DNA from: a virus
IMG/VR virus record: IMGVR_UViG_3300048928_000218
Location: 1 to 39,608 of that record
DNA length: 39,608 nucleotides
Reading direction: 5' to 3' (one strand)
In this document: one piece after another, positions 14,135 through 20,352 of the stretch
Position numbering within the stretch: the first letter of the stretch is position 1
How the letters are laid out: each line of letters begins with the position of its first letter
Translations under genes and position numbers: made by a program
The notes under the pieces: generated by a model
What the model was told of the DNA's origin: nothing
Seen by the model: only the letters and a program-made list of their open reading frames with translations
The model's database searches: none

Positions 14135-14491
14135 TCAGTTGACGGGGGTGAAGGGGGAGAAGGTGGAACCCCAGGGGTGGACGATGTCGCGGCGCTGGAG
14201 CTCACCGGAGTTGAGGCGGCGGAGGTCGTCACGGACCTCGTCGATGTCCTCTCGGTCGTCGTTGTCGTCGATGCCGTAGTCGGCAACGATGTCGAGCTCG
14301 GTGTCGCGGATGCCGTAGTCGCCCGTGCGGTCCTTTACGAGGACGTAGCGCGGCGGGGCGGCCGGGGCGACCGGGGAGAGCTCGTCCGCCATGCGGCGGA
14401 GCTCGTCGGCGACGAGGGCGCGGACGGAGGCGGCGAGGGTGGGGAGCTCGGGCTCGATGCGGATGGTGGCGGTGGCGATTTCGGTTGCCAT
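14135..14491 (-). CDS. Soluble paralogue of the 125-aa membrane protein, 118 aa
   Basis: After a helical N-terminal half (ASVRALVADELRRMADEL) it has DRTGDYGIRDTELDIVADY...RRLNSGEL, the same core as in the protein at 13315-13692. It lacks the membrane span. Start at 14491 follows GAAAGGCCCACC. Function unknown; the duplication around the lipoprotein suggests the three act together. Confidence 0.7.
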   Translation of the reverse strand: MATEIATATIRIEPELPTLAASVRALVADELRRMADELSPVAPAAPPRYVLVKDRTGDYGIRDTELDIVADYGIDDNDDREDIDEVRDDLRRLNSGELQRRDIVHPWGSTFSPFTPVN

Positions 14492-14511
14492 GGTGGGCCT
14501 TTCAGAGAGGG

Positions 14512-14601
14512 TTAGACGTCGTAGACGTCGAGGCGGTCGCGGAGGTCGAGGAGCTTGGGGTCGGTCGGCTCGTAGGCGAGCGCGATGTCGTCGGGGCTCA
14601 C
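14512..14601 (-). CDS. Very small protein, 29 aa
   Basis: GTG start at 14601 overlaps the stop of the upstream gene (GTGA). It reads MSPDDIALAYEPTDPKLLDL and ends DVYDV: acidic and helical. There is no strong ribosome site, so it would rely on coupling. Confidence 0.4.
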   Translation of the reverse strand: MSPDDIALAYEPTDPKLLDLRDRLDVYDV

Positions 14602-15143
14602 AGGCGTAGCCCGGTCTTGGAGAGCGCGCGGCGGAGACGCATGAGGGCGTCGTAGGCGTAGGCGTTGCCGCTGGCGAGGAGGGCGGCGAAGTCCGGCGCG
14701 ACGATGGCGCCGCGGAGGATGGCGCCATCGGTGGTGGCGGCGTTGTTGAGGGTGTAGGGCAGGATGTCCCGGATGTCGATGCCCGCGGCGAGGGCGACCG
14801 TGCGGGCGTCGTCGACCGTCGAGGCGAGGACCGCGATACGGCCGCGGGGGCGGCCGGTGCTCCCGGCGATGGCGCGGGAGGCGGCGTCGGAGACGACGAC
14901 GGCGCGGAGGGCGTTGTCGAGGGCGCGAGCGGGGTCGCGGTCGCCGGTGTCGGTGTCGAGGAGGGCGCGTCGGACAGCGTTGACGCGGGCACGGTAGCTG
15001 GGGGCGCTCATGTAGAGGTCTCGGGCGAGGTTGAGCTCGCGCTCGAACTCGGCGCGCTGGGCGGCGATGTCGCCCATGAGGGCGAGCTCGGGGACGAGGT
15101 CGACACCGATGACGGGGAGGTTAGGGAGTGCGGTGTGTGTCAT
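14598..15143 (-). CDS. Hypothetical protein on a predicted leaderless mRNA, 181 aa
   Basis: Copy 4 of the 32-bp element ends 5 nt before the ATG (TATCTC-CCGAC-ATG) and no Shine-Dalgarno is present, so a leaderless transcript is predicted. The protein is mostly helical: ERELNLARDLYMSAPSYRARVNAVRRALL, then ALRAVVVSDAASRAIAGSTGRPRGRIAVLAST. No family recognised. It starts the operon that continues into the lipoprotein cassette. Confidence 0.75.
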   Translation of the reverse strand: MTHTALPNLPVIGVDLVPELALMGDIAAQRAEFERELNLARDLYMSAPSYRARVNAVRRALLDTDTGDRDPARALDNALRAVVVSDAASRAIAGSTGRPRGRIAVLASTVDDARTVALAAGIDIRDILPYTLNNAATTDGAILRGAIVAPDFAALLASGNAYAYDALMRLRRALSKTGLRL

Positions 15144-15147
15144 GTCG

Positions 15148-15179
15148 GGAGATACCGCCTGGGGCGCGGGGCCTGCCCA
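15148..15179 (-). promoter_or_regulatory. 32-bp promoter-like element, copy 4 (leaderless)
   Basis: Minus strand reads TGGGCA-N14-GGCGGTATCTCC followed by CGAC and the ATG at 15143. A terminator lies directly upstream (15192-15217). Confidence 0.75.
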
Positions 15180-15191
15180 GAAATGTCAAAA

Positions 15192-15217
15192 GGCCCCCGC
15201 CGAGGTAGGCGGGGGCC
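15192..15217. terminator. Hairpin terminator after RtcB
   Basis: Perfect 10-bp stem GGCCCCCGCC / GGCGGGGGCC, 8 bp past the RtcB stop. It is followed on the minus strand by TTTTGAC. Confidence 0.75.
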
Positions 15218-15224
15218 GGGGCCA

Positions 15225-16448
15225 TTAGCCCTTGACGCAGAGGACGGTGTCGAGTTTCTCGACGACGTCGACGAGGTCGGATTGGGCGGCGATGACGTCC
15301 TCGATGGGCTTGTAGGCGAGGGAGATTTCGTCGATGACGCCCTCGTCGGTGCGCGCCTCGATTCCGACCATGGTGCGCTCGACATCGGCGACGGTGAAGG
15401 TTCGCTTTGCCTTGGCGCGGGACATGACGCGCCCGGCGCCGTGGGAGGCGCTCTCGAAGCTGGCGGGGTTGCCCTTGCCGCGGACGATGTAGGAGCCGGT
15501 CGCCATGGAGCCGGGGATGAGCGCGAGCTCCCCGCCCTTGGCGCTGATCGCGCCCTTGCGGGTGACGATCATGTCGCGCCCGTCGATGACCTCCTCGGCG
15601 ACGTAGTTGTGGTGGCAGTTGATTTCGTCGCCGTAGTAGACGACGGGGCCCCGGTTGCCGAGGTAGGTGGAGAGCTCGCGCTTGACGAGGGCGACCATGA
15701 GCGTCCGCGAGTGCATCGCGTAGTCCTGGGCCCAGCGGAGGTCGCGAAGGTATGCGGCCATTTCGTGGGTGCCCTTGTGGAAGAGGGAGAGCTCGCGGAG
15801 GTGGTCGGGGAGGTCGGCGTTGGCGGGGAGGTCGCGGGCGACGCTCATGTGGTGCTGGGCGAGGACGTTGCCGGGGCCGCGTGAGCCGGAGTGCAGGGTG
15901 ATCCATACGCGGCCGGTGGAGTCGGTACAGAGCTCGATGAAGTGGTTACCGTGGCCGAGGGTGCCCAGTGATTGCCAGGCGCGATCGTACATGTCGCCGA
16001 GGTCGGCGTGGAGCTCGTCGAAGCCGCGCATGAGGCGCCGGGCCTCGCGGGCGAAGTGGGAGGGGAGGCCGTCACGGGTGTCGCGGAGCGGGTCGTGGAC
16101 GGCCTTGCCGACGGGGACGACGGCCTCGAATCGGGATCGGAGGGCCTTGAGGTCGCGGGCGTCGAGGTCCGTCAGGTGGAGGGAGGTACGGACGGCGTTC
16201 ACCCCACACCCGATATCGACGCCGACGGCGGCGGGGGCGAGGGCTTGCTCCATGGCGATGACGGAGCCGACGGTGGCACCCTTGCCGAAGTGGACGTCGG
16301 GCATGACGCGGAGGCCGTAGAGGCCGGGGAGCTCGGAGACGTCGCGAAGCTGGCGGAGGGCGGCATCCTCGATAGTGGACTCGTCGGCCCATGCGAGGAC
16401 GGGCGCGACGGTGCCGGTGAGGGTGACGGGGTAGGTGGAGTGAGTCAT
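15225..16448 (-). CDS. rtcB: RtcB-type RNA ligase, 407 aa
   Basis: Carries the full RtcB signature: PDVHFGKGATVGS (50-62), GVDIGCGV with metal ligand C81, GHGNHFIE (165-172, H169), LHSGSRG (H186), INCHHNY (H279/H280), GSMATGSY and SHGAGR with the guanylation His336. RtcB joins RNA 2',3'-cyclic phosphate to 5'-OH ends using GTP and Mn2+, as in tRNA splicing and repair. In a phage it may reseal tRNAs cut by host defence nucleases (inference). Copy 5 of the 32-bp element ends 5 nt before the ATG, so the mRNA should be leaderless. Length is normal for the family. Confidence 0.95.
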   Translation of the reverse strand: MTHSTYPVTLTGTVAPVLAWADESTIEDAALRQLRDVSELPGLYGLRVMPDVHFGKGATVGSVIAMEQALAPAAVGVDIGCGVNAVRTSLHLTDLDARDLKALRSRFEAVVPVGKAVHDPLRDTRDGLPSHFAREARRLMRGFDELHADLGDMYDRAWQSLGTLGHGNHFIELCTDSTGRVWITLHSGSRGPGNVLAQHHMSVARDLPANADLPDHLRELSLFHKGTHEMAAYLRDLRWAQDYAMHSRTLMVALVKRELSTYLGNRGPVVYYGDEINCHHNYVAEEVIDGRDMIVTRKGAISAKGGELALIPGSMATGSYIVRGKGNPASFESASHGAGRVMSRAKAKRTFTVADVERTMVGIEARTDEGVIDEISLAYKPIEDVIAAQSDLVDVVEKLDTVLCVKG

Positions 16449-16452
16449 GGCG

Positions 16453-16484
16453 GGAGATACCGCCTGGGAGCGCGCCCGTGCCCA
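16453..16484 (-). promoter_or_regulatory. 32-bp promoter-like element, copy 5 (leaderless)
   Basis: Minus strand reads TGGGCA-N14-GGCGGTATCTCC, then CGCC and the RtcB ATG. The hairpin terminator at 16495-16519 lies directly upstream. Confidence 0.75.
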
Positions 16485-16494
16485 GAAACACGAA

Positions 16495-16519
16495 AGGCCC
16501 CGCCGTGACGGCGGGGCCT
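16495..16519. terminator. Hairpin terminator upstream of RtcB
   Basis: Stem AGGCCCCGCCG / CGGCGGGGCCT with a TGA loop, followed on the minus strand by TTTCGTG. Confidence 0.7.
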
Positions 16520-16520
16520 C

Positions 16521-16528
16521 GTTTACAC
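16521..16528. repeat. GTGTAAAC dispersed motif, copy 5
   Basis: Plus strand reads GTTTACAC, between the RtcB-side terminator and the rightward promoter. Confidence 0.5.
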
Positions 16529-16543
16529 GCCACGCAAGTCGGT

Positions 16544-16572
16544 TTGCGTGGTAACGTGGATGTCGATAGGCT
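16544..16572 (+). promoter_or_regulatory. Rightward promoter TTGCGT-N17-TAGGCT
   Basis: The -35 TTGCGT (16544-16549) and -10 TAGGCT (16567-16572) are 17 bp apart, the same hexamers and spacing as the minus-strand promoter at 976-1004. The -35 is half of a perfect inverted repeat (16530-16551) that could be an operator. Predicted start near 16579; no protein gene follows before the terminator. Confidence 0.65.
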
Positions 16573-16578
16573 CGCGAT

Positions 16579-16694
16579 GCAGGGTAACCCGCCGCATGCG
16601 CGCTTGACGTCCCGGACTGGACTAGACCGAAGACTCGCCGAATTGCGTAGGGCCCTCTCGGAGGCTGGGGAGCCTGGCCGAGAGGGCCCTTTTT
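16579..16694 (+). ncRNA. Predicted plus-strand small RNA, about 115 nt
   Basis: Bounded by a consensus-like promoter and by a perfect 13-bp terminator ending in TTTTT. The 5' part can fold as ATGC...GGG-TAA-CCC...GCAT; the middle (about 16605-16648) looks unpaired; the 3' part is the terminator. There is no start codon with a ribosome site and a useful frame. It would be antisense-oriented to the rest of the genome and lies beside the RNA ligase gene. It is not a tRNA: no T-arm consensus. Function unknown; no homologue recognised. Confidence 0.5.
16649..16694 (+). terminator. Rho-independent terminator, plus strand
   Basis: Perfect stem AGGGCCCTCTCGG (16649-16661) / CCGAGAGGGCCCT (16678-16690) with a 16-nt loop and five T. 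On the minus strand the same stem lies just past the LAGLIDADG-like stop but lacks a T run, so its main direction appears to be rightward. Confidence 0.8.
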
Positions 16695-17128
16695 CATGCC
16701 GTGAGCGCGAGCGGCTTGGCGATGCCGAGCGGGCGGCCCACCTCGGGGCCGGGCGCGGACTTGGATGACTCGGCCGCCGTCCGGTAGTGGTGGATGGCGA
16801 TGACATCCGCCATGCGTCCCGAGCGCCGCGTCCCCATGTAGGGGAGGAGCTCGGCCATGATGGCGGCGGCGCGCGGGCCGGAGAGCTCGGCGTGCCACGT
16901 CGAGGCGGCCGGTGCGCGCTTGAGGGAGAGCCGGATGCGGCAGCCCATGAGCGACGCGGCGCGGCCGACGACGTCGCGGTCGGTCATGGCGAGGCGGATA
17001 CGCGGGTACTTTCCGCGGTGGGCGTCAAAGGTGCCCTCGCCCTCCAGGAGCCCGGCGAGCCAGATGACATCGTCTCGTGAGCCGAGGATCGCGCGGGGGG
17101 CGGGCGCCTCTTGGTCGGTGTCTGTCAT
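16694..17128 (-). CDS. LAGLIDADG-like protein, 144 aa
   Basis: The sequence WLAGLLEGEGTF (about residues 23-34) is a LAGLIDADG-type motif; RIRLAMTDRDVVGRAASLM and the later WHAELSGPRAAAIMAELLPYMG fit the alpha-beta-beta-alpha-beta-beta-alpha fold. One motif means it would act as a homodimer, either as a homing-type nuclease or a DNA-binding protein derived from one. It is a free-standing gene, not inside an intron. ATG at 17128 overlaps the upstream stop (ATGA). Confidence 0.75.
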   Translation of the reverse strand: MTDTDQEAPAPRAILGSRDDVIWLAGLLEGEGTFDAHRGKYPRIRLAMTDRDVVGRAASLMGCRIRLSLKRAPAASTWHAELSGPRAAAIMAELLPYMGTRRSGRMADVIAIHHYRTAAESSKSAPGPEVGRPLGIAKPLALTA

Positions 17129-17691
17129 GGGCGGCTCCCGGTGGGGTAGAGGTGTATCCACTCGGCGGGCGAGCGGTAGGGGATGTGTACGGCGTTGCCG
17201 AGGGCGACCTCGGCACGGGCTCCGCTGGAAACCTCCCAGCCGTCGAGGACGGCGATGCCGTCGACGTCGAGCACGGCGAGCACGTCGCGCCGGAGGGCGG
17301 CGCGATGATGCTCGGGGGTGAACTCGGCGACGGGGGCGGTGGAGTCAAACCCCGTGACCTCGTCGAGCTCGTGAGGGCTCACGACGTCGAACCCGGCGTG
17401 TCGGAGTCGGGCGGTGGCCTCACGGAAGGCGGGGAAATTCCACTCCTCGTGCCCGGTCATGGGCCCGGCGACGTAGAGGCGAACCTTTCCGGGTTGGCGA
17501 GCGGGGATGATTCCGGGGACGACGGTGACGGGGATGACCTTGCCGCCGTCCGGGACGGTGTCGGCGAGGTGGCGGGCCTGGGCATGGGCGAGGTCGGCAT
17601 CCTCGGTCACCCGTCCCACGATGGGGCCCCGTGTGCGGAGCCCCTCAGCGGAGGGCGCCTCGGTGAGGACGCCATAGAGGGGGCCGGTCAT
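17125..17691 (-). CDS. Nucleoside 2-deoxyribosyltransferase-like / DUF4406 protein, 188 aa
   Basis: The C-terminal two thirds has VRLYVAGPMTGHEEWNFPAF, then ATARLRHAGFDVVSPHEL, RRDVLAVLDVDGIAVLDGWEVSSGARAEVALG. This is the pattern of the deoxyribosyltransferase/DUF4406 fold, with the SSGARAEVALG helix at the active site. It may remodel nucleotides for phage DNA synthesis or modification; the substrate cannot be read from sequence. The N-terminal 65 residues are extra. ATG at 17691 overlaps the previous stop. Confidence 0.8.
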   Translation of the reverse strand: MTGPLYGVLTEAPSAEGLRTRGPIVGRVTEDADLAHAQARHLADTVPDGGKVIPVTVVPGIIPARQPGKVRLYVAGPMTGHEEWNFPAFREATARLRHAGFDVVSPHELDEVTGFDSTAPVAEFTPEHHRAALRRDVLAVLDVDGIAVLDGWEVSSGARAEVALGNAVHIPYRSPAEWIHLYPTGSRP

Positions 17692-17792
17692 GCCATTGCC
17701 TCGACGGTCTCCGACGGCGCGAACGCCACGAGGGCCGCCGTAGCGACCCCCGTGACGATGAGCGCGAGGAGACCGGGTCGGGCCTTAGCCAC
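17688..17792 (-). CDS. Tiny single-span membrane protein, 34 aa
   Basis: GTG start at 17792 overlaps the end of the upstream gene by 8 nt. The protein has a basic N-terminus MAKARPG, one hydrophobic span LLALIVTGVATAALVAF and an acidic tail. Its stop overlaps the next start (ATGA). Function unknown. Confidence 0.5.
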   Translation of the reverse strand: MAKARPGLLALIVTGVATAALVAFAPSETVEAMA

Positions 17793-18096
17793 TCTCGGCC
17801 TCCCGTCGGATGATGTCCTCCTCGGAGCCCGGGACGATGTCCGCCTCGGTCGGGGCGGCCTTGCGCTTGGTCGTGACCTTGGGCGCCGGGGCGGGCTCGA
17901 TGACCGGGCCGTCGTCCTCGGGGGTGAGGATGGCGGCGGCGGCATGGAGCTCGGCGAGCTCGCGCTCGGCGTCCGCCTCGACGCCCTCAGCCTCCAGGAG
18001 GAGACCCTCGGCGCTCGTGCGGGCGGCCTTGGCGCGGGCGAGGGTCGCGGTGGCGGCCTCGATGGCGGTGCCGAGGAGCTTGGCGGCGGCGGTCAC
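17785..18096 (-). CDS. Coiled-coil hypothetical protein, 103 aa
   Basis: GTG start at 18096 overlaps the upstream stop (GTGA). Residues 5-60 form a long Ala/Glu-rich helix (ATLARAKAARTSAEGLLLEAEG). The C-terminus is Pro/Lys-rich with acidic ends. No family recognised. Confidence 0.6.
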   Translation of the reverse strand: MTAAAKLLGTAIEAATATLARAKAARTSAEGLLLEAEGVEADAERELAELHAAAAILTPEDDGPVIEPAPAPKVTTKRKAAPTEADIVPGSEEDIIRREAESG

Positions 18097-18356
18097 GAGC
18101 GGGCCTCCCGGAGGAAGTCGAGGTCGTCGAGCGCGCGGTCGGCGAGGCTCCCGAACAGGTGTCGGAGCTCGGGGTTGCCGCGGGTGCGCCATGCCCACTT
18201 GGTGGCCTTGCGGAGGCGGGTCTTGACCGGCTTGGCGGCGGCGCGGTAGGCGGCGCGGTTGGGCAGGAAGAACGGCGGCTTGTCCTCGTCGCCGCCGAGG
18301 TTCACGGCCACACCGGTCGGGACAGCCCTGACGCCCGGGTAGGCGGCCGGATTCAC
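18093..18356 (-). CDS. Basic hypothetical protein, 87 aa
   Basis: GTG start at 18356 overlaps the upstream stop (GTGA). It has a basic middle (NRAAYRAAAKPVKTRLRKATKW) and an acidic C-terminal helix (LFGSLADRALDDLDFLREARS). Possibly nucleic-acid binding by charge; no family recognised. Confidence 0.6.
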   Translation of the reverse strand: MNPAAYPGVRAVPTGVAVNLGGDEDKPPFFLPNRAAYRAAAKPVKTRLRKATKWAWRTRGNPELRHLFGSLADRALDDLDFLREARS

Positions 18357-18571
18357 AGGGACACCCCCGCCGCGTCGAGCGTCTCGATGGCCGACTCGAC
18401 GGCCTCGGCGTGGGTGCCCGCGAGGGTGGCCTCGGCGCGGGCAGCGGCGGCGGCGGCGATGTGATCGTCGGCGGCGGCGGACTGGGCGAGCTCGCGGAAT
18501 CGGAGCTCCTCGGCCTTGGCGGCGAGGGCCTTGGCGAGCGGGGTGGACTTGAAGGGGTTGGAAATTGCCAT
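18353..18571 (-). CDS. Small helical protein, 72 aa
   Basis: ATG at 18571 follows GAGGAGACCCTC. Nearly all predicted helix: STPLAKALAAKAEELRFREL and AAARAEATLAGTHAEAVESA. No family recognised. It lies 15 bp downstream of the nuclease gene. Confidence 0.65.
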   Translation of the reverse strand: MAISNPFKSTPLAKALAAKAEELRFRELAQSAAADDHIAAAAAARAEATLAGTHAEAVESAIETLDAAGVSL

Positions 18572-18586
18572 GAGGGTCTCCTCGGG

Positions 18587-19438
18587 TTAGGCGGCGGTGC
18601 GGGCGGGGGTGGAGGGCTTGCGTCGGCGGTAACCGACGTCGAGGATGGCCGCGTCGGGCCCGTAGGCGATGGGGTCGCCGACGATGGTGTGTTGAACGGT
18701 GCCCATGTAGTCGAAGACGCGGCGGAGGTGGACGAAGATGTCGAACACCTCGTCGTCGGCCCGGACGGGGACGAGTTTCCAGCCCTCGGGCCGCACGAGG
18801 AGCACGGCGGCGGAGTCGCCCTTGGTGTTGGGCGTGCGGGTGCCGTCGGGGGCGATGCGCTCCTCGGCGTTTCGGTACGCCGCGAGCTGGAGCCCGGTCT
18901 CGGCGTGGATGCCGGAGCGGGTCGTCTTGTTGTCGCCCCAGACGCACTCGCCCTCGATGGTCGCGGTCCAGTCGAACGAGCCCGCGTAGCGGTGCCGGTC
19001 GCTCCAGACCGTCTCTTCCAGGTCGTGGAACTCGGGTTGCACGCGGTCGAGGAAGTCCTCGAAGTGCAGGAGGAAGGGCTCGACTCCGGCGTGGGAGGGG
19101 GCGATGTCGAGGTCGCCGATGGCGGCGCCTCGGGCCATGTCCTCGAAGTAGCCGTGTGCGGCGGTGCCCATGTCGGCGGCGGCTTGCGTCGCGCGGTCGG
19201 GGGCTCGCTTGAGCATGTCGACGGCGGCGGCGCTGGCGCCCGCGGCGATGAGCGCGGTTACCGCGGCGTTCTGGGCTACGGCCTCCTCGGCGACGAGCTT
19301 GGCCGCCCAGGGCTTGAGGAAGGGCTTGGGGATGGTGTTGAGGACGGAGGTGACTCCCGGATACGTCGTGCCCGCGAGCGGGTCGACGTAGAACCGGGAG
19401 TCGCCTTTGTGTTCGGTTTTGACCTTGGGCGTTGTCAC
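18587..19438 (-). CDS. Cas4/RecB-like PD-(D/E)XK exonuclease, 283 aa
   Basis: Catalytic-core residues are visible: GTAAHGYFED (H95), an acidic residue before VWSDRHRYAG (E141/E142), GSFDW (D156), GDNKTT (D169, K171) and TGLQLAAYR (Q184). Such phage enzymes degrade DNA ends, usually for recombination. Cas4-type relatives often have an iron-sulphur cluster, but I do not see the four-Cys set, so this is a cluster-free type. GTG start at 19438 follows AGGAGG. That ribosome site lies in the 3' arm of a perfect 10-bp inverted repeat (19446-19478). Confidence 0.85.
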   Translation of the reverse strand: MTTPKVKTEHKGDSRFYVDPLAGTTYPGVTSVLNTIPKPFLKPWAAKLVAEEAVAQNAAVTALIAAGASAAAVDMLKRAPDRATQAAADMGTAAHGYFEDMARGAAIGDLDIAPSHAGVEPFLLHFEDFLDRVQPEFHDLEETVWSDRHRYAGSFDWTATIEGECVWGDNKTTRSGIHAETGLQLAAYRNAEERIAPDGTRTPNTKGDSAAVLLVRPEGWKLVPVRADDEVFDIFVHLRRVFDYMGTVQHTIVGDPIAYGPDAAILDVGYRRRKPSTPARTAA

Positions 19439-19445
19439 GCCTGGC

Positions 19446-19478
19446 CTCCTAGCGTTCAGCGGTTGTGGACGCTAGGAG
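19446..19478 (-). promoter_or_regulatory. Inverted repeat covering the nuclease ribosome site
   Basis: CTCCTAGCGT and ACGCTAGGAG pair perfectly (10 bp, 13-nt loop). The AGGAGG of the nuclease gene is in the 3' arm; the 5' arm overlaps TATCTCC of element copy 6. It is either an RNA hairpin that hides the ribosome site or a DNA operator at the transcription start. Confidence 0.6.
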
Positions 19479-19506
19479 ATACCGCCCGGGGTGCCCGGGT
19501 TGCCCA
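19475..19506 (-). promoter_or_regulatory. 32-bp promoter-like element, copy 6
   Basis: Minus strand reads TGGGCA-N14-GGCGGTATCTCC, about 36 bp before the nuclease GTG. It is the only copy where the paired position is T with G rather than T with A or C with G. Confidence 0.7.
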
Positions 19507-19523
19507 GAATTGGGCGGAGGAAA

Positions 19524-20111
19524 TTACTTGGAGGGGTTTACACGCTTGGCGGCGGCGTTCGCCTCGCTGGCGAGGCGCTTGAGCGCGGTGGAGGCGTCGG
19601 CGGCGACGTCCTCGGATGCATCGGTGTCCTCCACGACGCGGGAGACGGCCAGGCGCGCCACGTTGGCGAGGAGGGTGGCGTCGTCGGCGTCGGTGATCGG
19701 AGCTCCTCCAGTGACGAGATTGAAGATGCGGGAGTCTCGCTCGCGGCGGAGCTTGCGGCGCTCGACGGTGGAGCCCGGCTTGAGCCCCAAGTCGTCGACG
19801 GCTTGCTCCCCGAACCGCTCGCGGAGCATCGGTGATATGTGATGCCGGATTGCGGCTTGCAGGTTGGACCGTTCGCCAGTCGGGATACCAGCATTGTCGA
19901 TCGCGCGCGAGACGAACTCGCGGTAGTCGTGGGAGCGCCCGACGAGGTCGGGTTGGCCGTCGCGGCCTCGGAAGATAGTACGGGCCTCAATGAGGGCCTC
20001 GGCGGCGGCCTTGGTGCCGAGCGTGCGCTCGGGGCCGGTGTTGGCGTGATACGCGCGCATTCCCTCGGTGGCGCGGGCGGAGAGCTCGTCGAGGGAGGTG
20101 GTCTTAGACAT
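19524..20111 (-). CDS. Hypothetical protein on a predicted leaderless mRNA, 195 aa
   Basis: The promoter TTGCGT-N17-GACAAT ends 6 nt before the ATG at 20111, with no ribosome site. A longer in-frame start would lie inside the promoter. The N-terminal half is helical and charged (LDELSARATEGMRAYHANTG, KAAAEALIEARTIFRG); the middle has RSHDYREFVSRAIDNAGI and LQAAIRHHISPMLRERFG. This could be a helical DNA-binding protein, perhaps a regulator, but no family is recognised. The stop codon is followed closely by element copy 6. Confidence 0.75.
   Translation of the reverse strand: MSKTTSLDELSARATEGMRAYHANTGPERTLGTKAAAEALIEARTIFRGRDGQPDLVGRSHDYREFVSRAIDNAGIPTGERSNLQAAIRHHISPMLRERFGEQAVDDLGLKPGSTVERRKLRRERDSRIFNLVTGGAPITDADDATLLANVARLAVSRVVEDTDASEDVAADASTALKRLASEANAAAKRVNPSK
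19537..19544. repeat. GTGTAAAC dispersed motif, copy 6
   Basis: Plus strand GTTTACAC, inside the last codons of the 195-aa gene (encoding R-V-N-P). Confidence 0.4.
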
Positions 20112-20117
20112 GTCGCC

Positions 20118-20146
20118 ATTGTCCCGAATGCCCATGCCCCACGCAA
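20118..20146 (-). promoter_or_regulatory. Promoter TTGCGT-N17-GACAAT (leaderless)
   Basis: -35 TTGCGT at 20146-20141, -10 GACAAT at 20123-20118, 17-bp spacer, preceded by CCGAC as at the other sites. The ATG at 20111 is at the expected transcription start. Confidence 0.65.
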
Positions 20147-20171
20147 GTCGGCATGCGCGGCTAACACGAAA

Positions 20172-20205
20172 ACGCCCCACCCCTCGGAATTGAGGGGTGG
20201 GGCGT
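20172..20205. terminator. Hairpin terminator
   Basis: Perfect 14-bp stem ACGCCCCACCCCTC / GAGGGGTGGGGCGT, followed on the minus strand by TTTTCGTG. It ends the dNMP kinase operon 16 bp past the small membrane gene. Confidence 0.8.
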
Positions 20206-20220
20206 GTCGCGGATAGTTTG

Positions 20221-20349
20221 TTACGTCCAGGGGAGGTGCTCCCAGACTCGGCGGACGAGAGCGCACGCTCCCCAGACGAGCGCGCCGAGAGCGATGACGG
20301 CGGCGAAGGCGAGGTCGAGGAGCTCTCGAACGCTGAGATAGAGGGTCAC
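20221..20349 (-). CDS. Small single-span membrane protein, 42 aa
   Basis: GTG at 20349 lies 3 nt after the dNMP kinase stop, with AAGGG upstream. One span (LLDLAFAAVIALGALVWGACALV) and a basic tail (RRVWEHLPWT). It ends just before a strong terminator. Confidence 0.55.
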   Translation of the reverse strand: MTLYLSVRELLDLAFAAVIALGALVWGACALVRRVWEHLPWT

Positions 20350-20352
20350 GGC

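Larger units (their letters stand above)
16449..16693. other. Divergent regulatory gap between RtcB and the LAGLIDADG-like gene
   Basis: No protein gene. It contains, left to right: the leftward element copy 5, a hairpin (16495-16519), a GTTTACAC motif, an 8-bp inverted repeat CCACGCAA / TTGCGTGG (16530-16551), a rightward promoter, and a long terminator (16649-16694). It is the densest regulatory patch in the window. Confidence 0.7.

Noticed and set aside
16509-16537. Minus-strand promoter using the second TTGCGT of the inverted repeat
   Set aside because: 17 bp downstream on that strand is CCGCCG, within a terminator stem; only the plus-strand reading has a proper -10.
17125-17691. Toxin or defence enzyme role for the deoxyribosyltransferase-like protein
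   Set aside because: The fold is visible but nothing in the residues or context separates nucleotide metabolism from signalling roles, so no such claim is made.
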